Assembly (NCBI GenBank): GCA_028689025.1
Contig: JAQTXA010000021.1
Location: forward strand, 1 to 46,185
DNA length: 46,185 nucleotides
Source of the DNA: Aliarcobacter sp.
Lineage (GTDB): Bacteria; Campylobacterota; Campylobacteria; Campylobacterales; Arcobacteraceae
Direction: 5' to 3'
Position 1 is the first letter of the stretch; each line of letters begins with the position of its first letter. The position numbers and the translations under genes were made by a program. A model generated the notes under the pieces. It ran no database searches. It had not been told where the DNA came from and worked only from the letters and a program-made list of their open reading frames with translations. Below are positions 23,805 to 31,576 of this stretch, in pieces.

Positions 23805-26732
23805 ATGAATAATTTGAAACTGCGAAATAAGATATTTTTGATATTGCTATTACCAATTGTTGCAATATTAATTTTATCTTCAAATTCAATTTATAATAAA
23901 TATGAAAAAAATGTAAAAATGAATGAGAGTTTAGATTATCTTTATTTTTTAGAGAATGTTTCATCTTTAATACATGATTTACAAAAAGAGAGAGCTCTTT
24001 CAACTCTTTTTTTAGAGAGTTATGGAAAAGAGTTTACTAATGAATTTAAAATTCAAAGTACAAAAAGTGATGAATCAATTAATAAGTTAAATGAATTTCT
24101 TAAAAAATACTCTTTTTCTAAAGATGAAGAATCAATTAAAAAGATTTCTGATTTTGATAAGAGTATAAAAGAGCTTATACAAATTAGACAAAAGTGTAAT
24201 AATCTAGAAATTAGTAAACAAGATTTAGAAAAATACTACACTTTTGAAATAGACAATTTAACTTATTTTATAGATGATTTAATTTCTTACTCAAATATTG
24301 GAAATTTATCTAAATATTCACAATCATTTATTGCATTTAATAAATTAATTGAAAAATCATTTAATGAACAAGAGTATATTAGAAATATTTTAAATATTGG
24401 AAATATTATGGGTGATGATTATAATAGTTTTTTAAATTCTGTTTCGAAACAAAATCTATATTTAGAAACTATAAAAGATAATATTTTTGATGAAGATTTA
24501 GAAAATCTAAAAAAGATATATTCAACAAATGATTTTTCTGAGATGGAAAATATTAGAAAAGTGATATTTTTAAAGAGCCAAAAAAATGATTTTATGTTAA
24601 AAATAAAAGAGCTTAGTGGTTATGGTGGATTAATTCATCTTTATAAAGATTTTTTAGAAACAAAAGATGATAAATTGTTAAATAAAATGCAATCAAAACA
24701 CTCTTCCCTTTTAAAAGTAATAAAATATTATGAAAAATTCGAAGGAACAACACCAGAAGAGAAAGAGTTATTAAAAACATTACGAGATACATTTGATTTA
24801 ATGATTTCAAATGCCTATGATTTTTCTCAATCTGAAAATAACGCTTCTAAAGGTATTGAAAAAGTTGATAATAAAAATGCAATTAATGCAATTGATAAGC
24901 TGTCAAATAATATTTATGGCGCAAACATTGATTGGAAAGAGAAATCAACTAATAAAATCAATCTTCTAATTGATTCTGAAAAAATACTATTCAATAATTT
25001 AATTTCATATGTAAATGGTGATATTAGTAATTTTAGAAATCAAATTATTTATGAGTTAATTTTTATAACAATTCTATTTTCATTAACATTTTTAATTATA
25101 TATTTTATGACAAAAAAAATAGTTTCTTCAATAAATAAATTTCAAGTTAATTTAAATGAATTTTTGGCTTATTCTATGAAAGAAAAAGATAGTGTAACTT
25201 TACATGATTTAGAAGGAAATGATGAATTTGCTATTATGACAAGAGATATGAATGGCCAAATTGAGAAAATCCAAGAGATACAAAAACAAGATAAAAAAGT
25301 AGTTTTAGAAATTTCAGATGTTATGGAAAAAGTGAACAATGGTTTCTTTGAATACTCTATTAAACAAGTTGCAGTAACAAAAGATATTGAAGATTTAAGA
25401 TTAATTATAAACAAAATGCTAAATAGAACAAAATTAAAAATTGACAATATAAATCTTCTATTAAATAGTTATACTCAATCTAATTATGTATTTAAACTTG
25501 ATGAAATACAGAAAAAAGGAATGTATGGAGATTTTGGTACTTTATGTACATCAACATCACTTTTAGGACATTCATCTTCTGAACTAATTGCAATGATTAC
25601 AAATGCAGGAATAGAACTTGAGAATAACACTAAAACTTTAGCAACTTCATCTAATGAATTAGCTCTTTCTTCAACACAACAAGCAACTTCATTGGAGCAA
25701 AGTTCAGCTGCACTTGAACAAATAACTTCGAATATTAGAAATAACAATGAAAATATGAATAAAATGATGAACATTGCAAATGAAGTAAATGATGCAGCTA
25801 ATGTTGGAAGTAAATTTGCACTACAAACTTCAAGTTCAATGGATGAGATAAATGAAAAAGTAAAAGCAATAAATGAAGCAATTTCTATAATTGATCAAAT
25901 TGCATTTCAAACAAATATTCTTTCACTTAATGCAGCCGTTGAAGCAGCAACTGCTGGGGAAGCAGGGAAAGGTTTTGCAGTAGTTGCTGCAGAAGTGAGA
26001 AACTTAGCAAATAGAAGTGCTGATGCTGCAAGGGAAATAAAAAATCTAGTTGAAAGTGCAAGTGTTAAATCAAATGAAGGTAAAAATATTGCCCAAGATA
26101 TGATAAAAGGGTATGAAAGTTTAACTTCAAAAATTACTCAAACAAAAGATATTATTCATAGTGTTACTCAGTTTAGTAAAGAGCAAGAGGTTGGTATCAT
26201 TCAAATAAATGAAACAATATCAAGACTAGATGTAGCTACTCAAAAAAATGCATTTACATCTTCAAATATTGATGTTTTATCAAAAGAGGTTTCTAAATTA
26301 TCTAGTAGATTATTACAAATTACAGCTCAAGCAAAAATAGATAAAAAATATTATGAGATGGTTGAAAATATTGATTTAATGAAAGAAGTTTCAAAATACA
26401 AAAATGACCATATAAATCTTAAGAAGAAATATTTCTCAACTTTAGATAGTTTTGAGAATTGCACAGTTGTAGATTGTAAATCTTGTAATATGGGAAAATG
26501 GATTACACTTTGTGAAACTGAGAAAAGAGATTTCACAAAAGCAAAAGAGTGGGAAAGCTTAAAACAAAACCACGAAGATGTTCACCAAAAAGTCCAAGTT
26601 TATATGGATAATAATGCTAAAAAAGCTGAGAATAAAATCTTAAGAGAAATATCTGCAAGAATTGAAGATGCAACAATAAATGTATTTGATAGTTTAAATG
26701 ATATTTTGTTTGTTGATTCGAAAAAAGTTTAA
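23805..26732 (+). CDS. Methyl-accepting chemotaxis protein with NIT-type sensor and CZB domain
   Basis: A 975-residue chemoreceptor. An N-terminal membrane helix (about 8-28) leads into a large periplasmic helical domain (about 40-405) that begins like a nitrate/nitrite-sensing NIT domain ([20 protein letters not shown]). A second helix (about 413-436) is followed by HAMP-like segments (about 436-560). The signalling hairpin core is [20 protein letters not shown] with [20 protein letters not shown]. The C-terminal region (about 865-965) matches the zinc-binding CZB domain, with H at about 868, then CKSCNMGKW and HEDVHQKV as candidate ligands. Ligand specificity is unproven. It is transcribed alone and ends at a shared terminator. 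AAAAAGG lies before the ATG. Confidence 0.85.
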   Translation: MNNLKLRNKIFLILLLPIVAILILSSNSIYNKYEKNVKMNESLDYLYFLENVSSLIHDLQKERALSTLFLESYGKEFTNEFKIQSTKSDESINKLNEFLKKYSFSKDEESIKKISDFDKSIKELIQIRQKCNNLEISKQDLEKYYTFEIDNLTYFIDDLISYSNIGNLSKYSQSFIAFNKLIEKSFNEQEYIRNILNIGNIMGDDYNSFLNSVSKQNLYLETIKDNIFDEDLENLKKIYSTNDFSEMENIRKVIFLKSQKNDFMLKIKELSGYGGLIHLYKDFLETKDDKLLNKMQSKHSSLLKVIKYYEKFEGTTPEEKELLKTLRDTFDLMISNAYDFSQSENNASKGIEKVDNKNAINAIDKLSNNIYGANIDWKEKSTNKINLLIDSEKILFNNLISYVNGDISNFRNQIIYELIFITILFSLTFLIIYFMTKKIVSSINKFQVNLNEFLAYSMKEKDSVTLHDLEGNDEFAIMTRDMNGQIEKIQEIQKQDKKVVLEISDVMEKVNNGFFEYSIKQVAVTKDIEDLRLIINKMLNRTKLKIDNINLLLNSYTQSNYVFKLDEIQKKGMYGDFGTLCTSTSLLGHSSSELIAMITNAGIELENNTKTLATSSNELALSSTQQATSLEQSSAALEQITSNIRNNNENMNKMMNIANEVNDAANVGSKFALQTSSSMDEINEKVKAINEAISIIDQIAFQTNILSLNAAVEAATAGEAGKGFAVVAAEVRNLANRSADAAREIKNLVESASVKSNEGKNIAQDMIKGYESLTSKITQTKDIIHSVTQFSKEQEVGIIQINETISRLDVATQKNAFTSSNIDVLSKEVSKLSSRLLQITAQAKIDKKYYEMVENIDLMKEVSKYKNDHINLKKKYFSTLDSFENCTVVDCKSCNMGKWITLCETEKRDFTKAKEWESLKQNHEDVHQKVQVYMDNNAKKAENKILREISARIEDATINVFDSLNDILFVDSKKV

Positions 26733-26783
26733 GAAGAATTCTCTATAATTATATATACTTATATATAACTCTATATAAATATG

Positions 26784-26809
26784 TAAAACAAAGCAAGAGC
26801 TTTGTTTTA
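26784..26809 (+). terminator. Bidirectional terminator between the chemoreceptor and FAH-like genes
   Basis: The stem TAAAACAAAGC / GCTTTGTTTTA (26784-26794 and 26799-26809) has an AAGA loop. Each arm gives an A- or T-rich flank, so it can work in both directions. It overlaps the stop codon of the minus-strand gene at 26807. Confidence 0.75.
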
Positions 26810-27640
26810 TTGTACGATTTGGTGAAGCTTAGAACATTGTCCTAAATAAGTATCCATTCCACACATGTCATTCATAATATCTACGAAACTGTGAGCATGG
26901 GCATTGTAAACATACACAAAAATTTCATCACCTTTTTTTAAAAAGTTCTTTTTCCCAAAATCTGTATATGCAGTTGCACCTGCAGCTATTAAAATACCTT
27001 TTGAATTTTTGGCATCAAACATAAATTGTGTTAATTCTTCAAGTGGTCCACAATCTTCTTGAGTATTTAATTTATTTATCATCCAATCTTTTAATTGAAG
27101 AAAAAAGTAGCTATATGATTTTACAGCACTTGTTGTTCCATAATCATATACAATACCATCTCTTTTTATAAATGAAGAGATATGATATTTACTCAAAATC
27201 CCTTTTTCTGTAAAGTTATCAATCTCTATAATATCTTGAGAAATACCTTTTGTATTTGTTCCCCAATTTTTCTTTGTACTTAACTTCTCTCCATTATTTA
27301 CTCTAATAGAGCAGTCGTTAAAGGCAGAAAAATACTTAGGAATAATATCAACTACTTTTCCATCTTTATATTCAAAATCACAAATTAATGCAACTTCAGC
27401 TTCAACTTGAAGATTTTCATTTTCTCTTCCATGTGTTAAAATAATTTCATCACATATTGGATAAGTTCCTAAAAAACTATTATGTCCTTTTATATAAAAA
27501 GGAAACATCCCTTTTGGAGCATCTTTTTCTTCGGTTTTTATTACTGCAAATTCATTTGCTTCACCAGCTTCACCAAGGTGATTAGCAAAATTTCCAGCAA
27601 CAGCAAAACCCAAATAATCTTTTAAATCATCTAATAACAT
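26807..27640 (-). CDS. FAH-fold protein of unknown function (DUF5718-like)
   Basis: A 277-residue soluble protein. The sequence follows the fumarylacetoacetate hydrolase pattern: an opening FAVAGNFANHLGEAGE like the usual VGRNYxxHxxE, then E80 and E82 in VEAEVAL and D109 in FSAFNDCSIR, which sit where this fold binds its divalent metal, and a following WGTNTKGIS loop. It matches what I recall as DUF5718. FAH enzymes cleave or decarboxylate 2-oxo acids and related compounds, so an organic-acid substrate is plausible; the next gene, in the same direction, is a fumarase. The reaction is not known. A TATAAT lies about 19 bases before its ATG. Confidence 0.6.
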   Translation of the reverse strand: MLLDDLKDYLGFAVAGNFANHLGEAGEANEFAVIKTEEKDAPKGMFPFYIKGHNSFLGTYPICDEIILTHGRENENLQVEAEVALICDFEYKDGKVVDIIPKYFSAFNDCSIRVNNGEKLSTKKNWGTNTKGISQDIIEIDNFTEKGILSKYHISSFIKRDGIVYDYGTTSAVKSYSYFFLQLKDWMINKLNTQEDCGPLEELTQFMFDAKNSKGILIAAGATAYTDFGKKNFLKKGDEIFVYVYNAHAHSFVDIMNDMCGMDTYLGQCSKLHQIVQ

Positions 27641-27658
27641 TTTATTATTTTCCTATGT

Positions 27659-27664
27659 ATTATA
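27659..27664 (-). promoter_or_regulatory. -10 element (TATAAT) of the FAH-like gene
   Basis: TATAAT on the minus strand in the 177-bp gap between fumarase and the FAH-like gene. AGGA lies between it and the start codon. The spacing to the start is short. Confidence 0.4.
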
Positions 27665-27784
27665 TTATTGCTTGAAGAATAGCATTTATTGTATTTTCTT
27701 AAAGTCAAAAATTGAATATAGTTTATCGGTATAAGAATTATTTTAGAAAAGAGTTAATACAAAGTTATAAATTAAGCAGAATCA

Positions 27785-27804
27785 CAAAAGGCAAAAGCCT
27801 TTTG
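27785..27804 (-). terminator. Hairpin after the fumarase gene
   Basis: 8-bp stem CAAAAGGC / GCCTTTTG with a four-base loop, 14 bases after the fumarase stop. The T-run is only the stem's own four bases plus scattered Ts, so strength is uncertain. Confidence 0.5.
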
Positions 27805-27817
27805 TAGATTATTTAAA

Positions 27818-29311
27818 CTAAATTGTTCTCCATTTAGCAGGACCAGTTGTGTGAATAGAAGTACCTTCTGTATCAACAGCCACAGTAACAGGCATATCTT
27901 TTACTTCAAATTCATAGATAGCTTCCATACCAATCTCTTCAAATGCAAGAACTTTTGCAGATTTGATTGATTGAGAAATTAAGTAAGCAGCTCCACCAGT
28001 TGCAATTAAATAAATAGATTTGTACTCTTTAATTAAATCAATTGTTGGTTGTTTTCTTTCAGCTTTACCAATCATTCCCATGATTCCAATTTCCATCATG
28101 TCTTTTGTAAATTTATCCATTCTAGTTGATGTAGTTGGTCCCGCAGGTCCTACTGCTTCATCTCTAACTGGATCAACAGGTCCAACGTAATAGATGAATC
28201 TGTCTTTTAAGTCAACACCATTTGGAAGTGGTTTACCAGCTTGTTTGTACTCAACGATTTTTTTGTGAGCAGCATCTCTTGCTGTTAAAATTTTCCCTGA
28301 AAGTAATAATGTATCACCTGATTTAAATTGAGATAAGTTCTCTTTTGTTAAATCTGCAATATTTACTCTTTTAATTGTATCCATTGGTAATTCAATATCT
28401 GGCCAAATATCTAATGAAGGTACATTAAATATAGCTGGTCCATTTCCACCTTTTAATTTAAAGTGAATATGTCTAGTTGCAGCACAGTTAGGAATCATCG
28501 CAACTGGTAAAGATGCAGCATGACATGGGTAATCTAAAATTTTAACATCTAAAACTGTAGTTAATCCACCTAATCCTTGAGCTCCAATACCAATTTTATT
28601 AATATCTTCATATAATCTTAATCTTAATTCTTCTAAAGCGTTTTGAGCTCCTCTAGCTTGTAGTTCATGAATATCAACATGACCCATTAAAGACTCTTTT
28701 GCTAAAAGCATAGCTTTTTCTGGATTTCCACCAATACCAATACCTAAAATTCCAGGAGGACACCAACCAGCACCCATTTCTCTAACATTTGCCATAACCC
28801 AGTCATAAACTGAATCTGATGGATTTAATACTGCAAATTTAGATTTGTTCTCAGAACCACCACCTTTTGCAGCAACAGTAATATCTAATTCATCAGAATT
28901 ATCAACAGTTACATGAATAACAGCTGGAGTATTGTTTTTTGTATTTGTTCTTTTTCCTGCAGGATCTGAAACAACAGAATATCTTAAAGTATTATCTGGA
29001 TTAGTATAACCTTTTGCAACACCTTCATTTAATACATCAACTAACTCTTTTGTTAATTCAAGTTTAGCATTTAATCCAACTCTGATAAAAATGTTAACAC
29101 TTCCAGTATCTTGACATAAAGGTCTGTGACCCATAGCACACATTTTAGAGTTTATTAAAATTTGTCCAATTGCATTTTTAGCAGCTTCTGATTTTTCAAC
29201 TTCATAAGCTTCAACCATACCTTTTACGAAATCTTCTGGGTGAAAATATGAAATATACTGACATGCATCAGCAATACTATCTATAATATCTTGTTCTTTT
29301 ATTACTTTCAT
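27818..29311 (-). CDS. fumA: Class I fumarate hydratase (possible mesaconase)
   Basis: A 497-residue iron-sulfur hydratase interconverting fumarate and malate. The three cluster cysteines are C66 (RPLCQDTG), C184 (GAGWCPPGILGIGIGG) and C276 (PNCAATRHIHF). The C-terminal beta domain runs from about 300 to the end, including VGPAGPTTSTRMDKF. It is a fused alpha-beta form. Class I fumarases can also hydrate mesaconate to (S)-citramalate, and this gene lies just downstream of an operon with mesaconyl-CoA enzymes, so dual use is plausible. Oxygen-sensitive [4Fe-4S] chemistry suits a microaerophile. It has its own extended -10 promoter, so it need not be co-transcribed with that operon. Confidence 0.93.
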   Translation of the reverse strand: MKVIKEQDIIDSIADACQYISYFHPEDFVKGMVEAYEVEKSEAAKNAIGQILINSKMCAMGHRPLCQDTGSVNIFIRVGLNAKLELTKELVDVLNEGVAKGYTNPDNTLRYSVVSDPAGKRTNTKNNTPAVIHVTVDNSDELDITVAAKGGGSENKSKFAVLNPSDSVYDWVMANVREMGAGWCPPGILGIGIGGNPEKAMLLAKESLMGHVDIHELQARGAQNALEELRLRLYEDINKIGIGAQGLGGLTTVLDVKILDYPCHAASLPVAMIPNCAATRHIHFKLKGGNGPAIFNVPSLDIWPDIELPMDTIKRVNIADLTKENLSQFKSGDTLLLSGKILTARDAAHKKIVEYKQAGKPLPNGVDLKDRFIYYVGPVDPVRDEAVGPAGPTTSTRMDKFTKDMMEIGIMGMIGKAERKQPTIDLIKEYKSIYLIATGGAAYLISQSIKSAKVLAFEEIGMEAIYEFEVKDMPVTVAVDTEGTSIHTTGPAKWRTI

Positions 29312-29340
29312 TTTTTTCCTTTTACTTTAGAAATTCAATT

Positions 29341-29349
29341 ATTATACCA
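29341..29349 (-). promoter_or_regulatory. Extended -10 promoter (TGGTATAAT) of the fumarase gene
   Basis: Minus-strand TGG-TATAAT lies 30 bases before the start codon, followed by AAAAGGA as ribosome site. It is independent of the upstream CoA operon, which ends at 29485. Confidence 0.6.
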
Positions 29350-29450
29350 ATGCACAGATGAAAGAAATCTTTTTTTATTAAATAAAAGAGATTTTATTCA
29401 ATATTAGTGTGAACTTTTCTCATTTAAAAAAAAGTTTAAATTTAGAAGAA

Positions 29451-29478
29451 TAACTTAAGACTTAAAAGTCTTAAGTTA
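29451..29478 (-). terminator. Perfect hairpin after the methylmalyl-CoA lyase-like gene
   Basis: 13-bp complementary arms TAACTTAAGACTT and AAGTCTTAAGTTA almost abut, so the real loop is about four bases. It lies directly after the stop of the last operon gene. The T-run on the minus strand (TTTTTTTT) comes about 16 bases later, so it may be a terminator or a 3'-end protecting stem. Confidence 0.55.
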
Positions 29479-29484
29479 AAAGGC

Positions 29485-30468
29485 TTAAGAGAAGAATCTT
29501 TTTACTACTTCATCTTGTAATTTTGTTCCAGAGAAGTTTGCTCTTTGAACTAATTCCCAGAAATATCTGTAAGTTGCTCTATCGTGTAATTCACCATCAT
29601 ATTGAATTGGTCCCCACTCAGCATCTTGTGCAGCTAATAAAATATTTTGTGCAGCTTCAAGTTCTGTAAAGTCTGGTTTCATTGCATCAACAATAGCTTG
29701 AACTTGAGTTGGGTAAATTGACCACATTCTCATAAATCCGAACTCATTTCTTGCTTTTTCAGCATCTTTATAAGTTTGGTATGGGTTTTTTAAATCAAGT
29801 GTAACATTATGTGCAGGAATAATGTGATTAGATAGTGCAGCTTGAACAACTTTAGCTTTTGCAGCAGCAATTAATCTATGTTCAAATTGACCTGGACTTC
29901 TCATATTAGAAGCAGGAATTGCACCTTGGTAACCAGAAACGAAGTCCATTAATCCAAAGTCTAAAACTTGTACCCATGGTAGTGTAGCAGTTTTTTCAAC
30001 ATCTCTTAAAGCACCATGAGTTTCAATTAAAACGTGAATTGGGATTTCTCTTTTAATTCCAGCTTTTTTCGCAGTTTCTTGGATATATTCAACTTGAGTT
30101 TTTGCATCTTCATAAGAAGTTGATTTTGGAATTGTAATATATGCTAATTTTTCTCCAGCACCTGGTACTAAAATATCAATATCTTGTCTCCAATCTGGAT
30201 GGTCAAAATCGTGAATTCTAGTTCCAGCCATTCCATAAGGATTAGCATCAGAATTAACAACTCTTACGATCATTTCAGCATGTGCAACTTCTTTACCAGT
30301 TTCAGCTCCATCTTCACAGTCACAAGTAATATCAAAAACAGGTCCTAATTTTTTTTGCATCTCAAAACCTTTTAAGATTAGCTTTTCGCTACCTGCAAAG
30401 TGCTCACAAGATGGGATGATTGGTAAGTTGTCTCCAGAACCAAATAGTGCTTCATTAGGGTGTGTCAT
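29485..30468 (-). CDS. HpcH/HpaI-family lyase, malyl-/beta-methylmalyl-CoA lyase-like
   Basis: A 327-residue CoA-ester lyase with a TIM-barrel pattern. Intact features are CDCEDG (residues 49-54), the metal-binding glutamate E149 in HVLIETHGAL, and the second ligand D175 in FGLMDFVSG, spaced as in active family members. The C-terminal half holds SPGQFEHRLI and PAHNVTLDLKNPY. Known relatives cleave malyl-CoA to acetyl-CoA plus glyoxylate or beta-methylmalyl-CoA to propionyl-CoA plus glyoxylate. Its neighbour is a mesaconyl-CoA hydratase-like gene, which favours the methylmalyl reaction. It is the last gene of a four-gene minus operon, 36 bases after its neighbour. The substrate is inferred, not shown. 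Confidence 0.75.
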   Translation of the reverse strand: MTHPNEALFGSGDNLPIIPSCEHFAGSEKLILKGFEMQKKLGPVFDITCDCEDGAETGKEVAHAEMIVRVVNSDANPYGMAGTRIHDFDHPDWRQDIDILVPGAGEKLAYITIPKSTSYEDAKTQVEYIQETAKKAGIKREIPIHVLIETHGALRDVEKTATLPWVQVLDFGLMDFVSGYQGAIPASNMRSPGQFEHRLIAAAKAKVVQAALSNHIIPAHNVTLDLKNPYQTYKDAEKARNEFGFMRMWSIYPTQVQAIVDAMKPDFTELEAAQNILLAAQDAEWGPIQYDGELHDRATYRYFWELVQRANFSGTKLQDEVVKRFFS

Positions 30469-30504
30469 ATTATTTTCCTTTGTTTTAAATTTAATTTTTT
30501 TGTA

Positions 30505-31566
30505 TTATTTTTTTTCAGTTTTTTTCTTTGGAATTACAACTGTGTAATCCAAATCAAGAACAACATTTGGTAAATATTTACCATCTTCACTTTTTGGATT
30601 CTCAATCTCTTTTGGAGTTTGATTTTTAAGAGCAATAGTTCTTAATCTTAATAATCCAATATCTTCTCTATTTACTTCAATTGTTTCAACAACTTCAGTA
30701 TAAGCATAAACTGTATCACCAGCATATGTTGGGTTTGCGTGTGCTCCACTGTTAATTGCATACATCCATTGAGCATTTTGTAAACCATTAAATGAAATAG
30801 CTCTTGCCATTGAAATAATGATTCCACCATACATAAGTCTTTGACCCATTGGAGTGCTTTTCATCATGTGGTCGTTGAAATGTACTTTTGCATTGTTTTG
30901 ATATAATTTTGTTGCTAATGTATGGTCACTATTATCAATAGTAATACCCTCTGGGTGATTAAGTCTCTCACCTGTTACATAATCTTCAAAGAAATATTTT
31001 CCACCAGTTGAATCTGTATCTACAGTTTTAATTGTTGGAATATTAATAACATTTGCAATTGGTGTTGTTTTTGCAAAAGTTGGAACTTCATTTACTCCAC
31101 TTAAAGTAGAGTGGTCTTTTTTATGAACCATTACCCATCTTTTGAAGTTTAAAACTTCAGCACCATTTTGGTTAACACCAATAGAGTGAACATAAACAAC
31201 TCCACTTTTACCATTTGAATTCTCTTTTAATCCAATTACAGTTGATGTCATAGAAACTGTGTCACCAACGTAAACTGGATTAGGAAAAGACATCTCTGCA
31301 TAACCTAAGTTTGCAATTGCATTTAAAGAAACATCTTGAACAGATTTTCCAAATGTAAGATGGAACATTAAAACATCATCAATTGGTTTTTTATCATAAC
31401 CCATTTCCTTTGCAACTACATCAGAAGAGTGTAGGGCAAATCTAGAACCAGTAAAAGCGATGTATAAAGATACATCACCATCACTTATTGTTCTTGGAAG
31501 TGGATGAATGATTTTTTGACCGATTGAAAAATCTTCAAAAAAATTACCCATATTTATCTTAGACAA
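30505..31566 (-). CDS. mch: MaoC-type dehydratase, mesaconyl-CoA hydratase-like
   Basis: A 353-residue double hot-dog enzyme: domain 1 at about 8-165, domain 2 at about 185-345. The opening NFFEDFSIGQKIIHPLPRTI followed by GDVSLYIAFTGSRFALHSSD closely fits the mesaconyl-CoA hydratase (Mch) of the ethylmalonyl-CoA and 3-hydroxypropionate routes, which adds water to mesaconyl-CoA to give beta-methylmalyl-CoA. Recognition is from memory of that family. It lies 10 bases after the ligase-fusion gene and upstream of the lyase that would cleave its product. A Lys-rich tail ends the protein. Other short-chain enoyl-CoA hydration reactions cannot be excluded. Confidence 0.8.
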   Translation of the reverse strand: MSKINMGNFFEDFSIGQKIIHPLPRTISDGDVSLYIAFTGSRFALHSSDVVAKEMGYDKKPIDDVLMFHLTFGKSVQDVSLNAIANLGYAEMSFPNPVYVGDTVSMTSTVIGLKENSNGKSGVVYVHSIGVNQNGAEVLNFKRWVMVHKKDHSTLSGVNEVPTFAKTTPIANVINIPTIKTVDTDSTGGKYFFEDYVTGERLNHPEGITIDNSDHTLATKLYQNNAKVHFNDHMMKSTPMGQRLMYGGIIISMARAISFNGLQNAQWMYAINSGAHANPTYAGDTVYAYTEVVETIEVNREDIGLLRLRTIALKNQTPKEIENPKSEDGKYLPNVVLDLDYTVVIPKKKTEKK

Positions 31567-31576
31567 ATTTTACTCC

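Noticed and set aside
24613..25774. Several minus-strand open frames inside the chemoreceptor gene
   Set aside because: They lack ribosome sites and are composition shadows of the long plus-strand receptor frame, which has clear domains.
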